From positions 49,726-113,725 of the forward strand of contig JBNGIO010005827.1 in NCBI GenBank assembly GCA_049999805.1: 64,000 nucleotides of DNA, written 5' to 3'. Of this stretch, positions 11,154 through 21,380 are shown piece after piece. The translations under genes and the position numbers were made by a program. Source of the stretch: Folioceros fuciformis (Eukaryota; Anthocerotophyta; Anthocerotopsida; Anthocerotales). Positions within the stretch are counted from its first letter, which is position 1. Each line of letters opens with the position of its first letter. The notes beneath the pieces were generated by a model. That model worked only from the letters and a program-made list of their open reading frames with translations. It did no database searches and was not told the DNA's origin.

Positions 11154-12104
11154 CAAAGATTGAGCACAATCTGGTTAGATAACAAAGTAAGGAAGGGAAA
11201 AATCGCAGCCGGTTTGCTCTCAAGAGTTTTGCAAAACACATGCCCCCTCTTGGCTTTCTAGGGGTTTCGTGAAACTCGCGTTCCAACCCTGACCTTCTAC
11301 AGAAATTTCTCTTCCTCATAGGTGTAGAACACCCCTTCCACTAGCCACACCAGTCGCGAAGCTAGTCACACAACTCTCGACCACCCCAAGGATCTTCTTG
11401 GTCCTCTTGTGACGAGGAGACAGTATGCCAAATTAGGCCTCCATCAATTGGATGTCTCTAACCCACAGCACACAAATTCAACACATGAAAGTTCACACCT
11501 GAAATTATCTGGTGGGAGGAACGTAGCCCTACCCCTTTATACATCTGGCCTTGGAGCACCATTACTGCCACAGCCTTTCAGAATCTTAAGAAATAATTAA
11601 AGGTTCCTAGCACGCTTTTATAGTCAACACTACTTGATTCAGAATTCATGAGTTAATTATCCTATAATAAAAATCTGACCTAGTGTTTCCTAGACTACCG
11701 TACTCGTCTCCGTTGTCGCTATCTCGTCCTTTGCTCTCTTGGAATCCCTTTGGCCCTTCTGCCCCGATGCTAATCCGAGAAATCTTCCTATAATACCTCC
11801 ACTTCACTTCCACTATCCACCGCTCTCTCCTCTCTCCTAGGGCTTCTCCTTGGTTCTTCATCACTAGACAACCACACTGTGTGGTTTTCTACCCAAGCCC
11901 CACTTCCTCTTCTGTCATCTCCTATATTCTCACCTATGAAGGGTACGCTCCAGCACACATTCGCAAGAACCAGTGGTAACAGCCTGTGGCTGTTAAAAGG
12001 CGCGGCCAATAGCTCTTGCCCCCTCCCACTCCTCCTGTTGACAGTGCTAGGGCGGCTGCCTTCTACATTCTAGGGGTGTTGCATGCTCCTCTGTCATAAT
12101 CTCG

Positions 12105-12587
12105 TCAGTGGTTGGCACCCCTACCCCCATTCCTCCTTCTGCCACGATTGTTGGCAACTACTCTAGTTTCGAGCTCGGCAACCATGGTCGATTCCACCAC
12201 GGCTGCAGCTTCAACCACTGTAGTGGTGGAAACTTTCCGCTTCTTCAACCTTCGTGCCTCACTCTTGACTCTGGCTCTGACCTCATCCTGCTCTCTTTTA
12301 TACCTCTTGGCTAACTTTTTAAATTTCTCCAATGTGGCCATTGGCTCTTGGGCTCGGAATATCTCATTTTGAAGCTCTTCGATGGTGGCATGGGTCAACT
12401 TCATCTGATTCACCAAAGCTTCATGTTGCTTCGCCATCACCTCCAACTCTCCTTGCACTTTACCCAATAATTCCTCGCTTGCCCACTTGCGTTCCTTGGC
12501 CACTTTGTTTTTGCCTTCAACCTCCTCCAACCTGGCCTTCAGTAGATTCTCTTGTTGCCCTTGCATGCTGAGCCATGTGAGTGCCAT
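12105..12587 (-). CDS. Coiled-coil protein of the palindrome repeat, left copy
   Basis: 160 codons on the minus strand starting MALTWLSMQGQQENL. The body is a charged Leu/Glu/Lys-rich helix with heptad spacing (LEEVEGKNKVAKERKWAS, then LEVMAKQHEALVNQMKL, IEELQNEIF, LEKFKKLAKRYKREQDE). A basic tail (RRLKKRKV) and an Ala/Val-rich end follow. The reading frame upstream is broken at TAG/TGA codons shortly before this Met, so this is probably the 3' part of a longer ORF. The plus-strand copy at 13446-13829 is clearly homologous residue by residue, which shows past selection on the protein. It resembles no transposase or Gag I recognise. Function unknown. Confidence 0.55.
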   Translation of the reverse strand: MALTWLSMQGQQENLLKARLEEVEGKNKVAKERKWASEELLGKVQGELEVMAKQHEALVNQMKLTHATIEELQNEIFRAQEPMATLEKFKKLAKRYKREQDEVRARVKSEARRLKKRKVSTTTVVEAAAVVESTMVAELETRVVANNRGRRRNGGRGANH

Positions 12588-13445
12588 GACGGCCTAGTTG
12601 AGGAGGTCTGCCTATGTCTGAGCCATGGCAGTGGTTAGTCCCTGTAAATCCTGGAACGGGGTGGCCCCTACGTCCATCCTTTTCCACAACCACTCCTTCA
12701 CGCGAGCCGCGCTCCCTGTTTCTACTCTTGTTGGAACGCTTAAAGACGTGGTCCCGAAAACATTCTTCCACTCCTTGGGAGCCTCCTCCGTCTGCGCTAG
12801 CCCTCCAGCCCCAACTACTCACTCATTAACCCTTGGCACTTCATTTTTCAGCCCTTGATTGAGGTCAGTCTGCTTTTCTTCTAGCTCCTCTCATGCTCTA
12901 GTGGTCACCCTAGACCTGGTGACTCAGGGAGGGGTTGCTGCTCCCTGCTCACTTGTTATGGCTTTCCCCTTCTTTGCCACCTTTCGTCTTATTGTTCGGC
13001 CCTTCCTCTTTCTGGTCATCACGACCTCCCCCTTAGAATCTCTTGGAGGCTCGGGTTCCCAGATACTGGAGTCCATGACCGCCACAAAGTCGCGAGAGGG
13101 GCTAGAAAAGGGGAAAGGATAGGCTACCCCCGCCACAGCGCTGAAAGATAATGGGTGAGGGATTAAGAAGACCATAGTTGGGGTAGGAGGGTTAGAGCCG
13201 GTGGAGGGGAATTTTGAGGGGTGGGAGGCCATCTTCGGGGCCACTCCCTTGAATTGACCAACAGGGGTGGAAGCGGAGGACGTACCCCAAGTGAAGGAGT
13301 GGCTTTGGAGAAGAATGGTGACAAGAGCAACGCCAATCGGTGATTTGCAAGGACTGGCTCAGCCATGGCCCAGACCCAGACAGATCTGCTCAATGAGGCC
13401 GCCGTGGCGCTCACATGGCTTAGCATGCAAGGATAGCAGGAGCAG

Positions 13446-13829
13446 GTGCTAAAGGAAAAGTTTGAGGAGGTCGAAGGAAGGAATAAGGTAGTGGAGGATC
13501 AAAGGCGGGCGAGTGACGAGCTACTGGGCAAGGCACAAAAGGAATTGAAGGTACTGACAAATCAACAGGAAGCGCTGGTAAATCAGGTGAAAACAACCCA
13601 TGCCACAATTGAAGAGCTCAAGAACGAAATCTCCTGGACTCAGGAGCTAGTGGCAACCCTGGAGAAATTCAAAAGGTTAGTCGAGAAGTACAAGAGGGAC
13701 CGGGATGAGGCAAGAGCCAAGGTCGCGAGTGAGGTAGGGAAGTCAAAGAAAGGGAAAGGTTCCACTACCGTAGTGGCTGAAGGCACAACCGTGGTGGAAC
13801 CGAGCACGGTTGCTGGACATGGAACCTAA
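13446..13829 (+). CDS. Coiled-coil protein of the palindrome repeat, right copy
   Basis: 127 codons. Starting just inside LKEKFEEVEGRNKVVEDQRR it runs parallel to the left-arm protein: VLTNQQEALVNQVKTTHAT, IEELKNEISW, LEKFKRLVEKYKRDRDEA, then a shorter basic tail and a Thr/Val-rich end. A TAG lies just upstream (about 13434), in the stretch homologous to WLSMQG of the left copy, so the homologous frame once continued further 5'. Shared heptads and conserved substitutions between arms support a real ancestral coding sequence. Function unknown. Confidence 0.55.
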   Translation: MLKEKFEEVEGRNKVVEDQRRASDELLGKAQKELKVLTNQQEALVNQVKTTHATIEELKNEISWTQELVATLEKFKRLVEKYKRDRDEARAKVASEVGKSKKGKGSTTVVAEGTTVVEPSTVAGHGT

Positions 13830-15010
13830 GTGGCTGAACCAGCAATTGTGGCTGAAGGAGGAACGTATGATAGTAGGTCTAGTTAACTCTAGAACAGCCT
13901 TATCCTGGTTAGTTAATTAGGGTTAGGGCCATCTCACTAGGCACCATCTAAATAGTCACATGGTTACGACACGACTGTTGGACATGACGGTTGGGTACAC
14001 TCTAGGTTCGCCACGGGCGTCCCTCCCCATAATTGTTCAGTCTACTCCATTCCTTGTTCATCTCTTCCGATCACACTACCGCTGCACGGTTTGGTTTACT
14101 GAATGAACGGGGGTAGTGGAACTGGCTATCGATGAACCTATGGTAGAGGAGTAGGGAACACCCTTGGAATGCAAGAGGTAGCCACCCCAGGACTGCCAAT
14201 GGGGGGCGTGGGTAAGGATCTCTCCAGTAGGGGGCCCCATTGTGATATGACGTAGGGATGAAGATACCCATGTCCCTGGCTTCCTATTGCATGGTGAGCG
14301 GGTGCTCACTCTAAATGTGTATGTGGTGGTTGGAACAGGAAGGGCAGGAACTACTGGCTGCACTTTTTAATAGCCACAGGTTGTTACCACTAGTTCTTGC
14401 GAATGGGTGCTAGGGCGTACCCCTTCCAAGTGAGCTTGTAGGAGATGACCAAAGGAGAGGTGCAAGCTTGGGTGGAAGACCACACAGTGTGGTTCTCCAG
14501 TGATGAAGAACCAAGGAGAAGCCCTAGAAGAATGGAAAGGACTGTGGACAGTGGGAGCGAAGTAGAGGTATTGTGGGAAGATCTTCCGGATCAGCAACGG
14601 GGTAGAAGGGCCAGAGGGATTCCAAGAGAGAGGAGGCCAAGATGGCCACAGCTAAAACGGGCACGGTAGTCTAGGAGGCACTAGGTCAAATTTTTATTAT
14701 AGGACAAAACAATGCATAAATTTTGAACCAAATAGTGTTGACTGTAGAAACGTGTGAGGAACCTTTAATTATTCCCTAAACACTCAGAAAGGCTGTGTAA
14801 TGGCGCTTCAAGGTTGGCTATATAAGGGACGAGGTTGCGTCCCTCTCGATAGACAATTCCAATTGTCAACTTCCGTGTGTTGAATTTGTGTGCTGTGGGT
14901 TGGAGACATCCGATCGATGGAGGTCTAATTCGGCATGCTGTCCTCTCGTCACAAGAGGACCAGGAAGATCCTTGGGGTGCTCGAGAGCTGTGTGACCAGC
15001 TCCGTGACTG

Positions 15011-15319
15011 GTGTGGCTAGTGGAAGGGGTGCTCTGCACCTATGAGGAAGAGAAATTTTTGCAGAAGGTCAGGGTGGGAACGCGAGTTTCGCAAAACCCT
15101 AGGAAAGCCAAAAGGGAGCGCAAGTTTTGCGAAACTCTTGTGAGCCGTCCGACTGTGATTTTTCCCTTCCTCATTCCACTGCCTAACCAAGCCATGTTCA
15201 ATCTCTGTGAGGAGTTTGTGTGGCTCAAGGAGGAGTCTGTGTGGCTCAAGGAGGAGTCTGTGTGGCTCAAGGAGGAGTATTTAGTGGAAATTGAGTGTGT
15301 TAGAAGTGTGTATGGTTGA
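15011..15319 (+). CDS. Small ORF with EESVWLK heptad repeats, right arm
   Basis: An open frame of about 100 codons whose second half holds the 21-bp repeats read as EEFVWLK/EESVWLK units. The mirror frame in the left arm (minus 11036-11239) reads the same PAAIFPFL...NLCEEFVWLK pattern with five units. Keeping the same frame in both diverged arms and a unit length of 21 bp argue weakly for coding. No known family. Confidence 0.35.
   Translation: MWLVEGVLCTYEEEKFLQKVRVGTRVSQNPRKAKRERKFCETLVSRPTVIFPFLIPLPNQAMFNLCEEFVWLKEESVWLKEESVWLKEEYLVEIECVRSVYG
15209..15278 (+). repeat. 21-bp tandem repeat, right palindrome arm
   Basis: Just over three copies of GAGGAGTCTGTGTGGCTCAAG, the reverse complement of the left-arm array, with fewer units. 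Confidence 0.85.
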
Positions 15320-15825
15320 GATTGAGAAGTGCTGAGAAATATTGTTGATAGATTGGGTGGGAAATCAGTGAGAACCAGTAATGCAGAGAAGTGCCACGAT
15401 GTGGCTCGCCCTAACCTGCATCTACCAGTGAGATCTGGTTGAAGAATAATGGGAGAATGATTGGGTGTGCATGAGAATCAGCCTGCACATGCCATAGCGC
15501 CTTCACAGGCGTGGCCAAAAACTCCACGTCATCTAGGCACCGTGACGTGCTCATGCGCCAGTCGGGTGGGTCCCACCACGGTGGCGGAATCCACTACTGC
15601 GGTTGCGGAACTCCCTACGATGGCAAAGTTAGGGACAATGGTGGCAAACTTAGGTATGGTGGTGGAGTACGCCCGGATAGGATCTGACAATAGGAAGTCT
15701 AGAAGTCGTAAAATTGGAATAACTTAACATGAACCATTCCCTTGGGATCGAACCCTAGGACTATAACGACATAGAGGGTGAATGTGGCCCTCATTGTGTC
15801 CCCGGACACAGAATTTCACTCCACA

Positions 15826-16384
15826 GCAATCAACGTCACCCATGTGAAAATTGAGCTCATGACACGGGAATGGCAACTGACTATTTTGATACAAACCATG
15901 ACTACAATGTTTGCATTCAGGCGGTTGTCGATATGAACATGTGATTTTTGGATGTTTTTGTAGGCTTCCTAGATTCCATTAATGATGCTAGAATTCTCAG
16001 CAATTCAAGCTTATATCAAAAAGCTATGGAAGGAGAAATCTTAAATGAGGACCATATTAGAGTCAAGTAATTCAATGTTCAAGAGTTTATAGTGGGTGAT
16101 GTAGGCTACCCATTGTTGCCTTGGTTATGAACACCCTTCCTAGGCATGCATGTCTCTTCGGAGAAGGACTATTTCAATTTTAAGCATTCCTCATCACACA
16201 TAGTGGTAGAACGGGCTTCTAGGAATCTTGAAGGAGCATGGAGACTACTGAGTGAAACAATGTGGAAACCAAACAAGGAACATGAAGACTAATGAGCGAA
16301 CTATGTGGAAACCAAACATGGACTCGTTATGGGCAATCTTGATGTGTTGTTGTTACTTGCTTTATGTCCTCATTAATAAGGGTG
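15826..16384 (+). pseudogene. PIF/Harbinger (HARBI1-like) transposase, 5' portion up to Copia-2
   Basis: Plus-strand frames give AINVTHVKIEL (from the AIDGTH block), then QAVVDMNM and FLDVFVGFLDSINDARILSN followed by SSLYQKAMEG. Next come EFIVGDVGYPLLPWL, HSSSHIVVERASRN and LEGAWRLL. This is the DDE_4 core of PIF/Harbinger transposases in the right order. The first catalytic Asp is lost (N-V instead of D-G), and a frameshift at about 15885 and in-frame stops at about 15940, 16070 and 16127 are present. The left end starts abruptly at the palindrome border. The right end stops at the Copia-2 target site and the frame resumes at 27612. Confidence 0.85.
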
Positions 16385-16542
16385 TGATAATAAGCAGAAG
16401 CTTGTTGTAAAATTGAATGAATGAATTAATACAAAATTGTATATGTTTAAATACTTGCTGAAGTGTCCGTTCACTTTAACCTAACTATCATTAAGTTATA
16501 ATAGGTTAATCTGTGTTAGGATATCTATAATAACCCTTAACA
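16385..16542 (-). repeat. 3' LTR of Copia-2
   Basis: 158 bp, opposite orientation. On the plus strand it starts TGATAATAAGCAGAAGC and ends CCCTTAACA, followed at once by the reverse complement of the polypurine tract (CTCCCACTT). Confidence 0.92.
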
Positions 16543-17434
16543 CTCCCACTTAGTCGTAGACACAAATTAATGATTGGTAAACATTAAAACTCGCTACGCT
16601 TGGGCTACACGGGTTTCTCCACAACTGAACGGATCAAGTAGTGATTACTCCCACTCTTCAAGAGTTGCACCTACTCTTCTGATTGCCATTCCAAATTCGT
16701 GCGGCTCAAGGCTGTGAGCGATGGAGCCGTTTCTAACCGTCTTTATATGCGTGCTCACCACACTTCTAACATCCAGAGTTGAAGCAGCGCTCATCAGCAG
16801 GATGTCGCGGACCAGGAATCGCGTTCTGTCTTGCCAAGAACAACCTCCTGTGCACCATCTTGGAATAGGCCATCCAAGCTCAAGTCTATTGGAGCCCGAA
16901 GACACTGAAGAGCCCTCGCTTCTAGAGTCACAGCAACGACCAACTATGGCCAACAGGAACACGTTCTGTCACCTACACGCTGTTCTGAGAATTGCGATGA
17001 GTTGGCTGAGGCCCTAAAGGAGTCAAGCCGCATACTATACGAGTTGCAAGAGTTGTTGTCTCCCAGGCCTAATCCTAAGGACCTTAATCTTCCTTTGACA
17101 GAAGTAGAGTGATAGCACATGGTGAAGGAGCTTGTCCTGATGGGTTACGATGAAGAGGTTGATGGTGGAAAACCTTACAGTCCCACTCACGTATACTGGT
17201 AAGTGATGGAGACTGCTACCATAAAATTTGCTGCAGACAATTTACGCTTTGTACTTTGACTTGTAAACTTCATCCACTAAACTGTTGTTACCTGAATTTG
17301 CCTGTATCAAGAAGGACGATAACGAGAAGATATTTAAGCGATCAGGCTGGGTGTCTAGACCTCCTTAACCAATCGACAACAAATACATCAATTCCTTGGG
17401 TTTCTTCATCCTTCCTGTAGGGCAAATAACGACC
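16543..17434. other. Region between RNase H and 3' LTR of Copia-2, with an exon-like plus-strand patch
   Basis: This is about 0.9 kb, unusually long for a Copia 3' untranslated part. On the plus strand, 16975-17204 reads CDELAEALKESSRILYEL, QELLSPRPNPKDLNLPLTEVE, two stops, then KELVLMGYDEEVDGGKPYSP, ending at TACTG/GTAAGT, a perfect donor. This looks like a captured or pre-existing host exon, but I do not recognise the protein. Confidence 0.35.
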
Positions 17435-20325
17435 TCAAGTTGTAGAAGAGGGAGTAAGCATAACAAAATCCTTTAGCCGAAGGGTTGCCACATGTCTATA
17501 GTGCTTTGTCTTAGCAAGCCCCTTAGTCAAAACATCGGCAGTGTTGCTGTCTGTATGTATGTACTCAACCTTCACAACTCCTCTTTTTGCTACTTCACGT
17601 ATAAAATGATAATACAACTCTATATGTTTTGTGCGTGCATGAAATCTCGGATTCGAGACCAAGGCAATGGCACTCATATTATCGCAGAAAAGCTGGGTTG
17701 GTTCTGTCTAAGGTAATTGAATACCATCCAGGAATTGTCTTTCCTACTCCGCTTCCTTGCAAGCATTTGTTAAGGCTTTATACTTAGCTTCAGTACTCGA
17801 AAGCGCTAACGATGCTTGCTTTTTACAGGACCAGTTTACAGATAGTTGAAACAAATAGGCTGAAAGACTCAACATAAGGTACAACTTGCATGTCAGCAAG
17901 ATCTGTAGCAGTTGATGGGGACATATCTACTGTTAACTTTACTCCCACTCTTGAGGGAGTGGATACAGGACGAGCAGCATCAAGGCCGAAACGTTTCAAG
18001 ATCTCCTTGAGATATTTGGTTTGATGTAATACAATCATTCCAGCAGGCCTATCTCGAAGAATCTGAGTTCCAAGGCAAAACTGTAATTCTCCTTGGTCTG
18101 TCATTTCAAACTCTACTCGAAGCAAGGCCTTTGATTTATGTAACATAGAGGTACTGTTACTCAACAGCATGGCATCATCAACATAAAGAGCAAGAATAAC
18201 GAAGAAGTCCCCTTCTGCGAAATAGAACACATTGGAGTCTACCCCACACTACACAAAGCCCTTTTTCTTGAGGTACTTCATAATACGTTATACCAAGCCC
18301 TCGGGCTCTGTTTCAATCCATAGAGGCTTTTCAGGAGCTTACATATTCGTTGGGGCCATTGAGCACTAACAAAACCCTCTGGCTGCTCCATGTACAGGAC
18401 CTCCTGAAGCTCACCATGGAGAAATGCTCTACAAATATCCATATGATGAACCTCGAGATCAAACTATGTAGCCATTGCAAGCAAAATCCGAATAAAAGGT
18501 GGTTTAACAACAGGAGAAAACGTCTCCCCATAATCCACTCCTGGGATTTGGCTAAAGCCTCTTGGAACCAATCGAGACTTATAGCGAGCAATCGTGCCAT
18601 CAGACTTTAGTTTAGTTTTAAACACCCACTTACAGGTGATGGGTTTACGACCAGAAGGTAAGTCCACCAGTTCCCATGTATTAATCTTAATTAAGCTATT
18701 CTACTCCTCATTTATGCTAATCCTCCAATGGTCACCATTAGGGCCATTGAGTGCTTCACTGTAGGACTGAGGATCATGCCTCACTTCTGGAATAGATAAG
18801 TTTCCCACATATGCTGATTTTCGAGCGTCAACAGACTCATATGGCACTTCTGTCCATTCTGACCTTGGCCTCCGATCTCTAACAGGATAACGTGGAGAGG
18901 GAGTTTCAGCAGGAATTTCAGCTCCCACTGAATCTATTGGGTTAGATATATCATCTTCACCACCATCAGATCTGTCAAACTATGAGCCATCACCAGTCAT
19001 AATATCTGGGTCGAGGCCTTCATTAGGGCCAACAGATTGCAAATGAGAATCCGTATCCTCATCAACCTGAACATCTGAAGTTGCCTCCTCACCATCCGAA
19101 TTTGGATACACATCTGGTAAAGGTGGTTGAACAGCAGGCAATCTAGAGCCAAGTGAAGCAGACATTGGAGCATCACCAGAATAGTCAACGATTACCTTAC
19201 TATTTGAATCATCATGTTCAACGGAGGTAACATCTCCCTCAAGTAATTCATGTGAAGGATTTGATCTAGGAGAGGTAAGCTCACAAAACGTGACACTTCT
19301 TACGAGCACCGCCTTATGAGTTTGGAATTAATCAACTTATAGGCCTTACTTTCCTTCGAGTAACCTAGGAACAAGTAAGGAACTGCCCTATCATCTAACT
19401 TCTTCCTTCTCTTTGCAGGAACATATACAAAGGCAGATGATCCAAATACTCTTAAGTGGTTTATACTGGGCTTACGTCCCCAGAACACTTCATAAGGAGT
19501 CCTTCCTCGAACAGCGGATGTAAGTAGTTTGTTCATTATATATGTTCTTAAGTAATCGTGCATAAGATAGCATACTTCGAGTCATGCCCATAAGTGTCTG
19601 GTTCTTACGCTTAGCAACATTGTTTTGCTGTTGTGTGTAGGGTACAACTAGTTGGCGAATGATGCCACACTTTTTAAATAGCTCATCATATTTGTAGCCA
19701 ACAAACTCACCTCCATTGTACCAGGTAGCCGGTTTGGCGTTGAACCATGACAATCCAGGATGCAATCTAATCAAAAGCGTCACTTTTGTGCCGCAATGGG
19801 TAAGTCCAAGTATATCTTGAATAATCATGAGTGATTTTTAGATAGTACTCAACACCATCTAGTGACTTAATCTGCAGTTTTCTAGCTATGTCACCATGTA
19901 CCAACTCTAGCAAGGATGTTGCCCTTATGGCATCCTTATTTTTGAAAGGTAGTTCTTTTTGTTTAGACATGACATAGGAACTGCAAACAGGAAGGGATTT
20001 GAAACATGAAGGCAACTTCTCTCTGTAACAATCTAACGCTGACATAAGGTCAAGTTTGGTTTTATTTACATGACCTTATCTAGCATGCCACAACTTAGCC
20101 TGATTCATAGAAGTGAATGCATATGCTCGTTCTAACCTTTTGGATGTAGTGAACAGCTGGTACAAGTTACCAACTACTGCAGCTTCTGCTACATGATGGT
20201 CAGAATCATTTAAGTTGTAAATGTAACAGTGGTTAGCTTCAAAACGGAAACCATACAACTGACTACTTGTAATTGCTCGGATGGAGATCAAGTTCTTCGA
20301 CATGGAGGGCACACAAAGGACATCT
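17435..20325 (-). pseudogene. Copia-2 integrase, reverse transcriptase and RNase H (broken)
   Basis: From right to left: DVLCVPSMSKNLISI, the spacer between protease and integrase, at 20330-20280. Then the integrase zinc part (LWHAR...GHVN), the catalytic region LELVHGD, THDYSRYTW and YNGGEFVGYKYDELF, and the C-terminal GRTPYEVFWGRKPSINHLRV. The linker at 18.7-19.3 kb ends in the pre-RT SEWTEVPYES. RT has MDLPSGRKPITCKWVFKTKL, SRLVPRGFSQIPGVDY and the active site YVDDAMLL. RNase H is only partly kept, with NPRFHARTKHIELYYHFIRE ending near 17435. Multiple frame changes and stops; dead. Confidence 0.9.
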
Positions 20326-21105
20326 TGTCGTGCAAGGCACACAGCAGACGGTCACGCCGGTGATAAGTGTGGCAGCCTCCAGGCAGGAGCATCAGCTGAA
20401 TAACACAGCACATACCAAAGAAAGTGGTAAGAAGGTTAGCATCCCGCAAGGTGCTGAGCACTGGGAAAATGTGGAACCCCCATCCCCCGACATGGAATAT
20501 GCTCACACGCAGATTTCTGGACGGTTTTGTTGGAAGAACTTGATTGACTGGCTGCCTATGCCAGGCAGGTTGGAGTTGGGTAAATCACACCAGGTGTTGC
20601 AGCGAGATAGGAAGAACATCAATCCTTACAACTCTTGAGCCCAAATATGGCTGGAACAACAAAAGCAATTGAGTTTCTAAGATAGCGGCAGGCACTCTCC
20701 CTTGGTGCGACTTCGACGACTAGCAGCCTCCATCTCCATCTCCACGGTTTAGCATGGTGGCCATGGCTGACGTCAGCGATTCTGGTGCGGGCTTGCCTCT
20801 TTGAGTCATGATCATTTGGTTGGNNNNNNNNNNNNNNNNNNNNNNNNNNNNNNNNNNNNNNNNNNNNNNNNNNNNNNNNNNNNNNNNNNNNNNNNNNNNN
20901 NNNNNNNNNNNNNNNNNNNNNNNAGCAGGGCAGCTGCAAGCATGCCCTAATCCACGTTCTCTAGTTTTTGGTGTTTACTAATTACCGTTTAGCATTTGCT
21001 AATTGCCAACATTTAAATGGCATTATCCTAAACTAATCCTTATTTAAAAGGATAATTGTTTCACGCTGCTTACTCAACCTTAAGCTCACCTTTGGTATCG
21101 TGACA
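20326..21105 (-). repeat. 3' LTR of the nested Gypsy (copy A, contains a 100-bp gap)
   Basis: 780 bp including unknown bases. Read on the minus strand it goes from TGTCACGATACCAAAGG to GCCTTGCACGACA. Confidence 0.8.
20824..20923. other. Assembly gap (100 N)
   Basis: A run of exactly 100 N inside LTR copy A. The true size is unknown. Confidence 1.
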
Positions 21106-21107
21106 GC

Positions 21108-21237
21108 TGTCGAGCGAGGCACATAGGAGACGGTCAAGCTGGTGATAAGTGTGGCAACCTCCAGCCAGGAGCATCAGCTGAATAACACAGCACATACCAA
21201 AGAAAGTGGTAAGAAGGTTAGCATCATGCAAGGTGCT
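21108..21237 (-). repeat. Partial second LTR copy (copy B) of the nested Gypsy
   Basis: 130 bp homologous to 20326-20458 (landmark AGCATCAGCTGAATAACACA in both), separated from copy A by GC only and then cut by a gap. Confidence 0.85.
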
Positions 21238-21337
21238 NNNNNNNNNNNNNNNNNNNNNNNNNNNNNNNNNNNNNNNNNNNNNNNNNNNNNNNNNNNNNNN
21301 NNNNNNNNNNNNNNNNNNNNNNNNNNNNNNNNNNNNN
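21238..21337. other. Assembly gap (100 N)
   Basis: A run of exactly 100 N between partial LTR copy B and the PHD-encoding end of the Gypsy. Confidence 1.
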
Positions 21338-21380
21338 CTAGCAAAAAGAAAGGGCTCGTCCACGCCGGGTACTCATGCCC

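Larger units (their letters stand above)
10515..15825. repeat. 5.3-kb imperfect palindrome: two inverted copies of an unclassified repeat
   Basis: The outer ends are inverted copies: TGTGGAGTGAAATTCT at 10515 and GAATTTCACTCCACA ending at 15825. Matching landmarks occur in mirror order on both sides. They are the CCTAGG(G/A)TTCGATCCC block, the CATGGTGGGACCCAC block, the 21-bp repeats (11044-11153 and 15209-15278), the ACCACACTGTGTGGTT block (11869 and 14485) and the coiled-coil ORF (minus 12105-12587, plus 13446-13829). The centre lies at about 13.0-13.2 kb. Arm identity is clearly below 90 percent. No RT, integrase or DDE motif is visible. The left flank is CACTA transposase and the right flank PIF transposase. 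No matching target duplication was found (ataat vs gcaat). Confidence 0.8.

Noticed and set aside
12924-13244. Minus-strand frame with MTRKRKGRTIRRKVAKKG across the palindrome centre
   Set aside because: Part of it lies antisense to the right arm. It may be the true N-terminal end of the left-arm protein, but the centre of the palindrome could not be fixed well enough to call it a gene.
10515-15825. Palindrome as a single TIR transposon insertion
   Set aside because: The five flanking bases (ataat, gcaat) do not match and the two flanks belong to different genes, so one simple insertion does not explain it.
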